This document shows, piece after piece, positions 17,870 to 26,429 of a DNA stretch of 59,942 bases. The stretch is from contig CANJYB010000024.1 in the NCBI GenBank assembly GCA_947479085.1, forward strand, positions 1 through 59,942. The letters are read 5' to 3'. The notes beneath the pieces are model-generated. The model had not been told where the DNA came from and searched no databases. It saw only the letters and a program-made list of their open reading frames with translations. The translations under genes and the position numbers were made by a program. Source of the stretch: Bacteroidota bacterium (GTDB taxonomy: Bacteria; Bacteroidota; Bacteroidia; 2-12-FULL-35-15). Each line of letters begins with the position of its first letter. Within the stretch, counting starts at the first letter, position 1.

Positions 17870-17894
17870 GTTTCAAGTTTTAAGTTTTAAGTTA

Positions 17895-17928
17895 AAAAAG
17901 CTTCGCAGAAATGCGGGGCTTTTTTTGT
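17895..17928 (+). terminator. Intrinsic terminator after the gene at 17195
   Basis: Stem AAAGCTTCGCA / TGCGGGGCTTT with loop GAAA, followed by a T run. Confidence 0.8.
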
Positions 17929-17937
17929 TTTCTTTTT

Positions 17938-18033
17938 TTAACCACAAAGAACACAAAGGGATTACACAAAGTTCGCTAAGGAAAAAAACTTTGTGTTCTT
18001 TGTGTATCTTTTCTTTGTGAACTTTGTGGTTAA
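17938..18033. repeat. Long inverted repeat of ACAAAG motifs
   Basis: Left arm TTAACCACAAAGAACACAAA and right arm (18013-18033) match over 19 of 21 positions as reverse complements, with a nested pair ACACAAAGTT / AACTTTGTGT inside. The same design, with different sequence, appears at 52598-52782 and 31809-31948. Confidence 0.8.
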
Positions 18034-18099
18034 TCTTTAAGGGCTTTTTTGTTTTTATTAATTATTAATGTAGTTTTGCTCTTGATTAAATAAAATTTC

Positions 18100-18333
18100 T
18101 TGAAAACAGCCATCCTTCTCCTCTTTACTGTTTTATTATCTGCAAAAATTTCTTTTTCGCAAGACACTTTATTAATGCGAAACAATACCATTATTTTAGC
18201 AAAAGTGCTCGAAGTGCTTCCTACGGAGGTAAAATACAATTGGAGCGTTACAAAAAATGGAATTACAAACAGTTTCAGGGATTCCGTTGTTTATACAGCG
18301 GGAGTTACGGGAAAATATAACCTTAACTATTAA
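18100..18333 (+). CDS. Short secreted protein related to the first part of 15007-15717
   Basis: 77 aa from a TTG start; no in-frame ATG is available because the nearest upstream ATG is followed at once by TAG. Signal peptide ends ISFSQ. The mature start DTLLMRNNTIILAKVLEVLPTEVKYNW aligns with DTIVKLDGSKIAAKVIEINSSDVKYKK in the protein at 15007. It lacks the second, membrane-associated half of that protein, so it is either a minimal member or a truncated relic. Confidence 0.6.
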   Translation: MKTAILLLFTVLLSAKISFSQDTLLMRNNTIILAKVLEVLPTEVKYNWSVTKNGITNSFRDSVVYTAGVTGKYNLNY

Positions 18334-18405
18334 TTCCTTTCCCCACACCTAAAAGCAGTTATTCTTTTCCTTATATTTGTAGAATAGATTAAAAAAACAT
18401 TCGTT

Positions 18406-20829
18406 ATGTCAAAATCAGAAGAAACAGCCATAGGAAAAACAAAAGTTTCCGAATATATACAGATAGTATTAAACGATTACCGCATAGCCTGCGAAAGCCG
18501 TGAAGCCAGCCTTATGGGCCGGAGAGAAGTGCTTACCGGTAAAGCCAAGTTCGGGATATTTGGTGATGGGAAAGAACTGGCACAGCTTGCCATGGCAAAA
18601 GTGTTTCAAAACGGTGATTTCCGTTCGGGCTATTACCGCGACCAAACCTTTATGTTTGCTACCGATAACCTTACTTTGCAGGAATGGTTTGCCGGTCTTT
18701 ACGGCCATACGGATGCTGATGCAGAACCTATGAGTGCAGGCCGACAAATGGGAGGACACTTTGCAACCCGCAGTATTAATGCTGACGGAACATGGAGGGA
18801 TTTGATGAAACAAAAAAATTCTTCTTCCGATATTTCTCCAACAGGTGGGCAAATGCCTCGTTTGGTTGGCCTGGCATTGGCTTCCAAACATTTTAAAAAC
18901 AATCCAGAATTACAGGCAGAACAGTTTCATAAGTTTTCTGACAAAGGAAACGAGATAGCTTTTGGAACCATTGGCGATGCCAGTACTTCCGAAGGTTTGT
19001 TTTGGGAATCGATAAATGCAGCAGGTGTAATGCAGATACCTATGCTGGTTTCTGTATGGGATGATGGTCATGGAATATCAGTTCCTAAAAAATATCAGAC
19101 TACCAAGGAAAGTATTTCGGAAGCATTGAAAGGCTTTCAGAGAGAAAACGGAAGTAACGGATACGAAATATTTAAAACCAAAGGCTGGGATTATGTTCAT
19201 TTATGTGAAACATACGAGAAGGCAGCTAAAGTTTGCAGAGAACAACATGTTCCTGTTTTAGTGCATGTGGAAGAAGTAACACAACCTCAAGGACACAGTA
19301 CATCCGGTTCTCACGAACGTTATAAATCAAAAGAACGCCTGCAATGGGAAACCGATTTTGATGGTATAAAAAAGATGCGTGAGTTTATTTTAAAGAACAA
19401 ACTGGCTGCTGAAGAAACGTTAAACGAAATGGAAGAAAGTGCAAAGAAAGTGGTTCGCGAAGCCAAAGCAGCTGCCTGGAACGCTTATCTTTCTCCTATT
19501 AAAAATGAACTGAAAGAAGTAAATGCATTGATGGACGAAATAGCTTCGCAATCAGAAAATGCAAGTTTTATTTCAAAAATAAAAAATGATTTGTATTCTA
19601 TCTTAGAACCAAACAGAAGAGATATTATAGTTGCCGCAAAAAGTGTGTTGCGACTAACAAGGAATGAAAACATAGTTGCAAAAAAACAATTATCCGATTG
19701 GTTAAGCGAATCTAAACTGGCGAATCATGACAGGTATAGTTCTTACTTGCAAAGCGAATCGGAGATGAATGCTTTAAATGTAAAACATGTTAATGCAGCA
19801 TTTGAAGGCGAAGAAAAAATGGTGGACGGAAGAGAATTGCTGAGAGAAAACTTTGATGCCATTCTTGCCAAATACCCTGAAGTAGTAATATTTGGTGAAG
19901 ATTCAGGCAAGATAGGAGGAGTTAACCAGGGACTGGAAGGCTTGCAGGCAAAGTATGGTGAGATAAGAGTTTTTGATACAGGAATAAGAGAAGCTACCAT
20001 CATGGGACAAGCAATAGGTTTGGCAATGCGTGGAATAAGACCCATTGCAGAGATTCAATACCTTGATTATTTATTGTATGCTTTGCAAATAATGAGCGAT
20101 GATTTGGCAACTGTTCAGTACAGAACCAAAGGTGCGCAAAAAGCCCCTGTAATCATCAGAACAAGAGGACATCGTTTGGAAGGTATTTGGCACAGCGGTT
20201 CGCCAATGGGAATGATTATTAATACCATTCGCGGAATTCATGTTTGTGTTCCAAGAAATATGCAACAGGCTGCAGGGTTTTACAATACCCTTTTGGCAGC
20301 CGATGAACCTGCATTGGTTATTGAACCACTGAATGGTTATCGTTTAAAAGAAAAACAACCCTCCAATTTGGGTGAATATAAAACTCCGCTTGGTATGGTG
20401 GAAACTATCAATGAAGGAACGGATGTAACACTGGTTACTTATGGCTCCTGCTGTCGTATTGCAATGGAAGCTGTTAAAATGCTTACCGAAACAGGGATTT
20501 CAGTAGAAGTAATAGATGTACAAACTTTACTTCCTTTTGATTTAAATCATTCCATTGTTGAATCAGTAAAGAAAACAAGTCGTTTGGTAGTGCTTGATGA
20601 AGATGTTCCCGGAGGAGCAAGTGCTTATATTTTGCAAAAGGTTTTAGAAGAGCAAAAAGCATATAAATATTTGGATTCTGAACCGACTACTATTTCAGCA
20701 AAAGACCATCGTCCGGCTTATGGAAGTGATGGAGATTACTTTTCGAAACCAAGTGCAGATGATGTGTTTGATGTAGTTTATGAATTGATGCAGGAAACAA
20801 ACCCTGGTAAGTTTCCTGGGATTTATTAA
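18406..20829 (+). CDS. 2-oxoacid dehydrogenase E1, fused alpha and beta subunits
   Basis: 807 aa. The alpha-like half (~1-400) contains the thiamine diphosphate motif GDASTSEGLFWESINAAG and WDDGHGISVPKKYQT. The beta-like half (~475-807) has VVIFGEDSGKIGGVNQGLEGL, DTGIREATIMGQAIGLAMRG and the C-terminal VVLDEDVPGGASAYI. Usually two genes, here one polypeptide. Decarboxylates branched-chain 2-oxoacids (or pyruvate), passing acyl groups to E2, which is not encoded nearby. A TATATTTG -7 box lies at 18372-18379. Confidence 0.95.
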   Translation: MSKSEETAIGKTKVSEYIQIVLNDYRIACESREASLMGRREVLTGKAKFGIFGDGKELAQLAMAKVFQNGDFRSGYYRDQTFMFATDNLTLQEWFAGLYGHTDADAEPMSAGRQMGGHFATRSINADGTWRDLMKQKNSSSDISPTGGQMPRLVGLALASKHFKNNPELQAEQFHKFSDKGNEIAFGTIGDASTSEGLFWESINAAGVMQIPMLVSVWDDGHGISVPKKYQTTKESISEALKGFQRENGSNGYEIFKTKGWDYVHLCETYEKAAKVCREQHVPVLVHVEEVTQPQGHSTSGSHERYKSKERLQWETDFDGIKKMREFILKNKLAAEETLNEMEESAKKVVREAKAAAWNAYLSPIKNELKEVNALMDEIASQSENASFISKIKNDLYSILEPNRRDIIVAAKSVLRLTRNENIVAKKQLSDWLSESKLANHDRYSSYLQSESEMNALNVKHVNAAFEGEEKMVDGRELLRENFDAILAKYPEVVIFGEDSGKIGGVNQGLEGLQAKYGEIRVFDTGIREATIMGQAIGLAMRGIRPIAEIQYLDYLLYALQIMSDDLATVQYRTKGAQKAPVIIRTRGHRLEGIWHSGSPMGMIINTIRGIHVCVPRNMQQAAGFYNTLLAADEPALVIEPLNGYRLKEKQPSNLGEYKTPLGMVETINEGTDVTLVTYGSCCRIAMEAVKMLTETGISVEVIDVQTLLPFDLNHSIVESVKKTSRLVVLDEDVPGGASAYILQKVLEEQKAYKYLDSEPTTISAKDHRPAYGSDGDYFSKPSADDVFDVVYELMQETNPGKFPGIY

Positions 20830-20873
20830 TTAAAAAAAATAATTCGTGTTTTTGGAAATGATCGTCCGGAAGC

Positions 20874-20906
20874 AATTCCCCTCTTGAGAGGGGGTAGGGG
20901 GTGTGT
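20874..20906. repeat. Palindromic repeat family B, copy 1 (plus orientation)
   Basis: AATTCCCCTCTTGAGAGGGG followed by GTAGGGGGTGTGT. Near-exact inverted partner at 21289-21319; same-strand copy at 21414-21445. Confidence 0.9.
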
Positions 20907-20917
20907 CATTAGAAAAG

Positions 20918-21331
20918 ATGAACCGAAGAATTATTCCATACAATCCAAACTTAAAACAGCTTGCCAGAGATCTTCGCAATAATAGTACTTTGGGAGAAAT
21001 CATCTTATGGAAAAAATTAAAAGGCAAACAGTTCTTTGGTTACGATTTCCATCGGCAAAAACCTTTGTTAGAATTTATAGTTGATTTTTATTGTGCTGAA
21101 TTAAATCTGGTTATTGAAATTGATGGGTATAGTCATCATAATGAAGATGCTTATTTTAAAGATATAAAAAAACAAAAAGAGTTGGAACAATACGACCTTC
21201 ACTTTTTAAGATTCACAGATCAAGAAATAAAAACTCAAATGCAAAATGTATTAAGGGCAATAGAAATTTATATAAATGATTATGAACAACACACCCCTAC
21301 CCCCTCTCAAGAGGGGAATGGCGCAACCTAA
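20918..21331 (+). CDS. DUF559 (restriction-endonuclease-like / Vsr-like) nuclease
   Basis: 137 aa from the ATG at 20918; an upstream GTG at 20903 would place the start inside the flanking repeat. Family motifs: KQLARDLRNNSTLGEIILWKKLKG, QFFGYDFHRQKPLLEFIVDFYC, LVIEIDGYSHHN (the Glu-x-Asp-Gly catalytic-type segment), and LRFTDQEI. The C-terminal residues HTPTPSQEGNGAT are encoded by the downstream palindromic repeat, so the gene body is bounded by inverted copies of that repeat. Predicted nuclease; its target is unknown. Confidence 0.9.
   Translation: MNRRIIPYNPNLKQLARDLRNNSTLGEIILWKKLKGKQFFGYDFHRQKPLLEFIVDFYCAELNLVIEIDGYSHHNEDAYFKDIKKQKELEQYDLHFLRFTDQEIKTQMQNVLRAIEIYINDYEQHTPTPSQEGNGAT
21289..21319. 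repeat. Palindromic repeat family B, copy 2 (minus orientation)
   Basis: Reverse complement of the copy at 20874 with a one-base length difference. It forms the last codons of the DUF559 gene. Confidence 0.9.
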
Positions 21332-21413
21332 CAACATCGGAATAATTTTAACTTATATTATTCCTAATTTAAAAGAATATTAAAAGAAAGAAACATCAAA
21401 ATCCGCAGACACT

Positions 21414-21445
21414 AATTCCCCTCTTGAGAGGGGCTAGGGGTGTGT
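21414..21445. repeat. Palindromic repeat family B, copy 3 (plus orientation)
   Basis: AATTCCCCTCTTGAGAGGGG then CTAGGGGTGTGT, 95 bp past the end of copy 2 and just before murQ. It has no nuclease gene of its own. Confidence 0.9.
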
Positions 21446-21457
21446 AACTAAGAACAA

Positions 21458-22303
21458 ATGAAACCAACCACCGAATCTTCATCCAAATACAATTCACTCG
21501 AAAAAATGAGTGTAAAGGAATTACTTAAAAGTATCAATAAAGAGGATAAAACCGTTCCTCTTGCAATTGAAAAAACACTTCCTAAAATAGAAAAGCTGGT
21601 AAATGTAATTGTAAAACAAATGAAACAAGGTGGACGTTTGTTTTATATTGGAGCTGGCACAAGCGGAAGGTTAGGAATAGTTGATGCCAGCGAATGCCCT
21701 CCTACCTATGGAGTGCCTCAGGGAATGGTTATTGGATTAATTGCCGGTGGAGACAGGGCAATAAGAAAGGCAGTTGAATTTGCAGAAGACGATACTGAAC
21801 AGGGCTGGAAAGATTTAAAAGAACATAAGATAAATTCTAAAGATGTGGTCATCGGGATTGCAGCATCAGGTTCAACTCCTTATGTTATTGGGGCTTTGGA
21901 GCAATGCAATAAAAATAATATTACAACAGGATGCATCGTTTGCAACTTAGGAAGTAATGTTGCCAAGGTTGCGAAACATAAAATTGAAGTGGTCGTAGGC
22001 CCTGAATTTGTTACCGGAAGTACTAGAATGAAGTCAGGTACGGCACAAAAATTAATTTTAAATATGATTTCCACTTCTGTAATGATAAAAATGGGAAGAG
22101 TGAAAGGAAATAAAATGGTGGACATGCAGCTAAGTAATAATAAACTGGTGGACAGAGGAACAAAAATGATTGCTGACGAATTAAAAATAGCGTACAATAA
22201 AGCAAACGATTTATTGAACCAATACGGTAGTGTTAGAAAAGCTGTAGATGCTTATAAAACAGTAGTTACAATTCCTTCAAAAAGAAAAACCCGCTCTTCT
22301 TAA
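21458..22303 (+). CDS. murQ: N-acetylmuramic acid 6-phosphate etherase
   Basis: 281 aa SIS-domain enzyme. Diagnostic segments: YIGAGTSGRLGIVDASECPPTYG, GIAASGSTPYVIGALE, the catalytic-region FAEDDTEQGWKDL, and GPEFVTGSTRMKSGTAQKLILNMIST. It cleaves the lactyl ether of MurNAc-6-P, giving GlcNAc-6-P and lactate, for peptidoglycan recycling. No MurNAc kinase or transporter is adjacent. The repeat at 21414 lies directly upstream. Confidence 0.96.
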   Translation: MKPTTESSSKYNSLEKMSVKELLKSINKEDKTVPLAIEKTLPKIEKLVNVIVKQMKQGGRLFYIGAGTSGRLGIVDASECPPTYGVPQGMVIGLIAGGDRAIRKAVEFAEDDTEQGWKDLKEHKINSKDVVIGIAASGSTPYVIGALEQCNKNNITTGCIVCNLGSNVAKVAKHKIEVVVGPEFVTGSTRMKSGTAQKLILNMISTSVMIKMGRVKGNKMVDMQLSNNKLVDRGTKMIADELKIAYNKANDLLNQYGSVRKAVDAYKTVVTIPSKRKTRSS

Positions 22304-22327
22304 TATTTAATTCCCTTGTAAAATTGT

Positions 22328-22354
22328 TTTGTCACTTACAGAATTGTAATTTTG
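22328..22354 (+). promoter_or_regulatory. Candidate promoter of the gene at 22379
   Basis: TAATTTTG (22347-22354) fits TAnnTTTG exactly. A TTTG at 22328-22331 is a possible -33 box, though the spacing (15 bp) is short. Because it overlaps the alternative TTG start at 22352, it supports translation from the ATG at 22379. Confidence 0.55.
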
Positions 22355-22378
22355 TATTTGGAAATAATTTTATTACAA

Positions 22379-22642
22379 ATGCTTTACAAAGGAAGAAATA
22401 AACATTCGCAGGAAGAACTTGAAGACTATATAGAAGAGTTAAGGGAAATCATTTTTGATGCTGAATTGAGACTGAAAGAAAAAAACAAAGTACACCAGGA
22501 ACTTGTTGAACTTACCAGGGATATTCATAACTCCTGTATCGACCTGGAAAAGAATCCTACTGAAATTGAATGTTTAAAGGTAGTAGAAAACATTAAAAAA
22601 TACCTGGAGGGATTTGCTCACGATAATAAACTCGAACTTTAA
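22379..22642 (+). CDS. Small coiled-coil cytoplasmic protein, unknown
   Basis: 87 aa from the ATG at 22379. Highly charged and helical (SQEELEDYIEELREIIFDAELRLKEKNKVHQELVELTRDIHN), no signal peptide, no recognised domain. Followed 18 bp later by another unknown gene, so probably the first gene of an operon with 22661 and 23230. Confidence 0.78.
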   Translation: MLYKGRNKHSQEELEDYIEELREIIFDAELRLKEKNKVHQELVELTRDIHNSCIDLEKNPTEIECLKVVENIKKYLEGFAHDNKLEL

Positions 22643-22660
22643 CTTTTAGATTTTGAAACC

Positions 22661-23230
22661 ATGCAGGATATAGAACCCTATTATAACTGGCGACATCATT
22701 ATATTGCATCTGAAGATGAACGTTCTCCTTTTTATGAAAGGGAGTATAGCGAATTTGAATATACTAATGCCATATACAATTACCTGATACATCCCCAATG
22801 GGATGATATCAACTCCCCTACCTTATACATTAAAATTCTTTCTGTTGATTATGACCAGAAGTTTGCAATCATTGAAATGATAGGCGAATGGAATGATTGC
22901 ATCAATAATGATATAATGACCTTGAAAAGGGATATCATTGAACCAATCATGGAACATGGGATAAATAAATTTATATTAATTGGCGAAAACATACTGAACT
23001 TTCATGCTTCTGATGATTGTTATTATGAAGAATGGTTTGAGGAAGTAGAAGACGGCTGGATAGCATTCCTAAATTTCAGGAAACATGTATTAGATGAATT
23101 TCAACAGGCAAATATTGATTATTATATTGTTTCAGGAGGCCAGTTGAATGATATTGCCTGGCGCACTTCTTCCCCGCAACAATTATTTGAAAAGGTAGAG
23201 CTCTTCGTTCAAAAAAGAATCGGAGCCTGA
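22661..23230 (+). CDS. Conserved-looking cytoplasmic protein, unknown
   Basis: 189 aa, acidic and aromatic-rich (YYNWRHHYIASEDERSPFYER; YYEEWFEEVEDGWIAFLNFRKHV; YYIVSGGQLNDIAWRT). No signal peptide or membrane segment. The alternating beta/alpha pattern (AIIEMIGEWNDC, INKFILIGENI, DYYIVSGG) suggests a STAS-like or Rossmann-like fold, but no family was recognised. The stop codon overlaps the next start by one base (TGATG), indicating translational coupling to a secreted protein. Confidence 0.85.
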   Translation: MQDIEPYYNWRHHYIASEDERSPFYEREYSEFEYTNAIYNYLIHPQWDDINSPTLYIKILSVDYDQKFAIIEMIGEWNDCINNDIMTLKRDIIEPIMEHGINKFILIGENILNFHASDDCYYEEWFEEVEDGWIAFLNFRKHVLDEFQQANIDYYIVSGGQLNDIAWRTSSPQQLFEKVELFVQKRIGA

Positions 23231-25254
23231 TGAATAAATTAATAGGTATTGTTTTTTTCTGTTTTATTCATCACTTTATTTTTTCCCAAATAGACACACT
23301 TGAATTTCAGAAAGGATATCCCGATTTGAAAAGCGATGCACTTACCCAATTAAAAAACTATCCTTCTCCCAGGTATGTACCCAATAATAATTTTTTGCGA
23401 TTATATAATTGGATGAGTCCTTATTATGCAGGAGGTGCAGGACAACCGGGAATTAAAATACCGGATGGAATAAAAAGAGGAGCAGAAATACAGGAAGAAT
23501 TGGCACTTAACTGGAACTATAATCTTGTTATTTCCAATCCGAGAATTGCTCCTAATGAAAAGGCACTTGCAGACCCTAACAATGCACTTTCTTCCTTTAT
23601 TAATCTCGCCAATAAGCATCCTGAAATTCCTTTAAGTGTCACCATTTTCTGGACACAAATACGACCTGACCTCTTTGGTGGCGATTATTATGAGCCCAAT
23701 ATTATGAGGGCAGATTATCCTGAATCTTATTATCTAAAAGATGCAAGAATTAACAAAACCAAAAGAGTAATAAGTTATGCAGCACCTGACTCTGTATTTA
23801 TTGAAGATGGTCTGGTGCAGAAAAAACAATTAGAAATTTTAATTAAACACTTAACCCGCCCCATTAATATTATTAATGAAAATGGAGAAGAGCCCCCAAA
23901 AGCTTACAAACCTTCACTACTGAACGAGGATAAATTACTTATTGCAGACAAAAAGAAATCAGGAATAAGTAGTTGGGAAAAATACATTGCAACAAAGAAA
24001 AAATATATTCGTCACCTCTACTCCTCTCAATTTATGGAAGGTATTCCTCAATTAAAGAATACTGCTTTTACCATTTACCAGGTGGAAGGTGGCCCAATTG
24101 ATAGATTTGATTGGGGTATATCCAAATCAAGTTGTTCTAAAATCAATGGAAATTATTATTCTACTCCCGATTTATATCCCCGCACACCTGACAATTGGAA
24201 AAACCGAAAAGGTGCTTGGCATGGTTGGAAATGGATAAATGACGGACGTAAAGTGGAAATAGCTGATGGAGATAAATTCTTTTCTCCTTTTGTAGCTGCC
24301 GGCTGGGCCACCAACCCTGAAGAAGACATGCGGCCAGCGCAATGGCTTGGTTTATTAAAATGTCTATCTGTTGTTGGAGCGGAGTTTTATTATACAGGGT
24401 ATTTTAATTTAAAGCAACCCTATTCCAAACCGGAAAATTACATCTGGCAAGCAGCTATGCCTGCTTATGCACAAGCAATAACTACTCACTATAGCAGTAT
24501 TTTCCGAAATGGAAATGTTTTGTTTGATTCAGATAAAAAACCAATTATTACCTATCCTGTAACCGAAGATGATGTGTTGGTAACAGTAAGAAAACACGAT
24601 TCCAAAGAGCAATATATCATTGCAGCAACCCTTCAACCAAACTCAAACACTGAACGTATTCCTCAAAATAAAAATATTGAAATTAAGATTGACGGAGAAT
24701 CTTTTTTAATAAATGTGAGAAGGCAGGGTAGCGTATATTTGTTAGACAAAACATCAAAACCTTATGTATTTTACCAGTTGGATAAATGGCATCAATATGA
24801 GCATCCATCCAGATGGAGAAAGGAATTGATTTACGAGGCAGAAGTTTTTGATACTTCCATTTCCCCCATTACTATAAAGACAAATTATAAAACAATTTAT
24901 GACAAAACCGATTTTACAGATGCTGTATCTTATATTTCACTTCTAAGTAAGCAATGGCTTGGATATAATATTAATTCAAAAGACATACAACGATTTTCAA
25001 ATAAGATATATATTATGATTCATTTAAAATGTAATGATAATATTGATGGTGAAATAAAAATAAATGACTGGAAAAAAGATTTCACTTCAGTAAAAAATGA
25101 AAATTGGAATTGGATGAAAACAGAAGTTCCTAAAGAAGTTTTTATGAATGGAAAAAGTTCGTTACTGAAAATTATTGATAGTTCTGGGGATTTAGAAATT
25201 GACAAAATAATAATCTCTGATTCTTGGGTTACTCCTGATTTGAAAAATTATTAA
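23230..25254 (+). CDS. Large secreted protein, glycoside-hydrolase-like layout, function unknown
   Basis: 674 aa. Signal peptide at 1-19 (ending FIFSQ). The central region is rich in Trp/Tyr (WMSPYYAGGAGQPGIKIPDG; VTIFWTQIRPDLFGGDYYEP; GAWHGWKWINDGRK; AAGWATNPEEDMRPAQWLGLLKCL), a composition typical of carbohydrate-active enzymes. The last ~140 residues (IYEAEVFDTS; VSYISLLSKQWLGYNIN; GDLEIDKIIISD) resemble a carbohydrate-binding beta-sandwich. No catalytic pair could be assigned and no T9SS tail is visible. Coupled to the gene at 22661. Overlaps the convergent gene at 25251 by 4 bp. Confidence 0.8.
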   Translation: MNKLIGIVFFCFIHHFIFSQIDTLEFQKGYPDLKSDALTQLKNYPSPRYVPNNNFLRLYNWMSPYYAGGAGQPGIKIPDGIKRGAEIQEELALNWNYNLVISNPRIAPNEKALADPNNALSSFINLANKHPEIPLSVTIFWTQIRPDLFGGDYYEPNIMRADYPESYYLKDARINKTKRVISYAAPDSVFIEDGLVQKKQLEILIKHLTRPINIINENGEEPPKAYKPSLLNEDKLLIADKKKSGISSWEKYIATKKKYIRHLYSSQFMEGIPQLKNTAFTIYQVEGGPIDRFDWGISKSSCSKINGNYYSTPDLYPRTPDNWKNRKGAWHGWKWINDGRKVEIADGDKFFSPFVAAGWATNPEEDMRPAQWLGLLKCLSVVGAEFYYTGYFNLKQPYSKPENYIWQAAMPAYAQAITTHYSSIFRNGNVLFDSDKKPIITYPVTEDDVLVTVRKHDSKEQYIIAATLQPNSNTERIPQNKNIEIKIDGESFLINVRRQGSVYLLDKTSKPYVFYQLDKWHQYEHPSRWRKELIYEAEVFDTSISPITIKTNYKTIYDKTDFTDAVSYISLLSKQWLGYNINSKDIQRFSNKIYIMIHLKCNDNIDGEIKINDWKKDFTSVKNENWNWMKTEVPKEVFMNGKSSLLKIIDSSGDLEIDKIIISDSWVTPDLKNY

Positions 25255-25547
25255 TTCAAAATTATTTTCTGCTCCACACTCCAGGCCTCTGCTTTAGCAG
25301 AAAACAAAATTTTGGTTCTGCTCCATACTGATTTAAATAATTCGGAGTTCCGATAATTTTCCAAATCATTGATTGATTGCCAGTAACTATAGGTAAAGTA
25401 TATATTAGGTGAGTCGATATCATTTAAAAGTTGGAGATGAGTGCAACCTTCAAAATTGCGGATAAGGAGTTTGGAAGAATCAAACAATTCTAAAAAGTCA
25501 TTCACCTTTTCCTTTTCGAAAGTCATTTTTACAATCCTGATAATCAT
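25251..25547 (-). CDS. ABM (antibiotic biosynthesis monooxygenase) domain protein
   Basis: 98 aa, one ferredoxin-like domain: MIIRIVKMTFEKEKVNDFLELF, EGCTHLQLLNDIDSPNIYFTYSYWQSINDLENYRNSELFKSVWSRTK. Small cytosolic dimers of this family act as quinol monooxygenases or heme-degrading enzymes; the substrate cannot be assigned here. Its start overlaps the stop of the SAM hydrolase gene by 4 bp (ATGA), so the pair is translationally coupled. Confidence 0.88.
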   Translation of the reverse strand: MIIRIVKMTFEKEKVNDFLELFDSSKLLIRNFEGCTHLQLLNDIDSPNIYFTYSYWQSINDLENYRNSELFKSVWSRTKILFSAKAEAWSVEQKIILN

Positions 25548-26305
25548 ATAAACTGAATAACGATGGTTGCATTGACTTTAAGTGCAAGGAGGCTGTCTGC
25601 ATTTCCCTGGTTAATGGCTATTTCTAGATAACCGGAAGAATTAAACAAAGCCAGTATTTCGCCTTGTGGAACGTTGCTGTAGCCGGTACTTAACTTATCT
25701 ATTTTATGGTTCCGCAACTCTATTTCAAATCCCCTTCCTTTTGCGGTTTGTTCGAACAATGCCTTGGTTATATTGGTAACCGAATTTCCGTATACATCCA
25801 CATAGGTTACTATGCCTCGTATTATATCACCCATTGGGGCGGCATTAAATGCAAGCATTTGGGTTACACTTTCCCGCTTTGTTCCAAGTTCTTCTATAGC
25901 CACTCCTTTAGCAAGCTGGCAGGCTGCTGTTGCAAATATATCGCGGGAAGGGAACACAGAATTGTTTTCCGGCAGGGCAATAATCTTTTCAATATCGTAT
26001 CCAAATAACAAAGAAAAAATACCACTGTCCGCTCCAATAAAGTAATGACCCTGCGCTAATACAATAAGGTGGGGAGTTTCTTTGGTATAATTTCCTTTTA
26101 CCCCAATAATATGAATACTACCTTTTGGGAAATTAACAAAAGCATTTTTCAATATAAAAGCCGTGTCAGGCAAGTGATACTTTTCGATAACATTCGAAAT
26201 ATCCACAATTTTAGCCTCCGGCAACTGACTTAAAATAGCACCTTTTACCGAACTCACATAATGATCTTTCAATCCAAAGTCGGTGGTGAGGGTGATGATT
26301 GGCAT
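25544..26305 (-). CDS. SAM hydroxide adenosyltransferase (DUF62 / S-adenosylmethionine hydrolase)
   Basis: 253 aa. N-terminal LTTDFGLKDHYVSSVKGAI carries the family TDFG-x-x-D motif, followed by IVDISNVIEKYHLPDTAFIL, GSIHIIGVKG, GHYFIGADSGIFSLLFG and a C-terminal beta-barrel domain (YVDVYGNSVTNI). Cleaves SAM to adenosine and methionine with hydroxide. Divergent from phoH. Confidence 0.93.
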   Translation of the reverse strand: MPIITLTTDFGLKDHYVSSVKGAILSQLPEAKIVDISNVIEKYHLPDTAFILKNAFVNFPKGSIHIIGVKGNYTKETPHLIVLAQGHYFIGADSGIFSLLFGYDIEKIIALPENNSVFPSRDIFATAACQLAKGVAIEELGTKRESVTQMLAFNAAPMGDIIRGIVTYVDVYGNSVTNITKALFEQTAKGRGFEIELRNHKIDKLSTGYSNVPQGEILALFNSSGYLEIAINQGNADSLLALKVNATIVIQFI

Positions 26306-26429
26306 TTGTTAGTAATTTGTAATTTTTTCTTAGTCCGTTTTACCTTTTCAATAGGCAAAAATATGTTATTTTCGTGCATTAAAATAAAAAAAGTATAAAG
26401 TACAAAGTATAAAGTCTATAACTTACCCA

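Noticed and set aside
20903-20917. GTG start for the DUF559 gene
   Set aside because: It lies inside the flanking palindromic repeat; the ATG at 20918 gives the usual family N-terminus.
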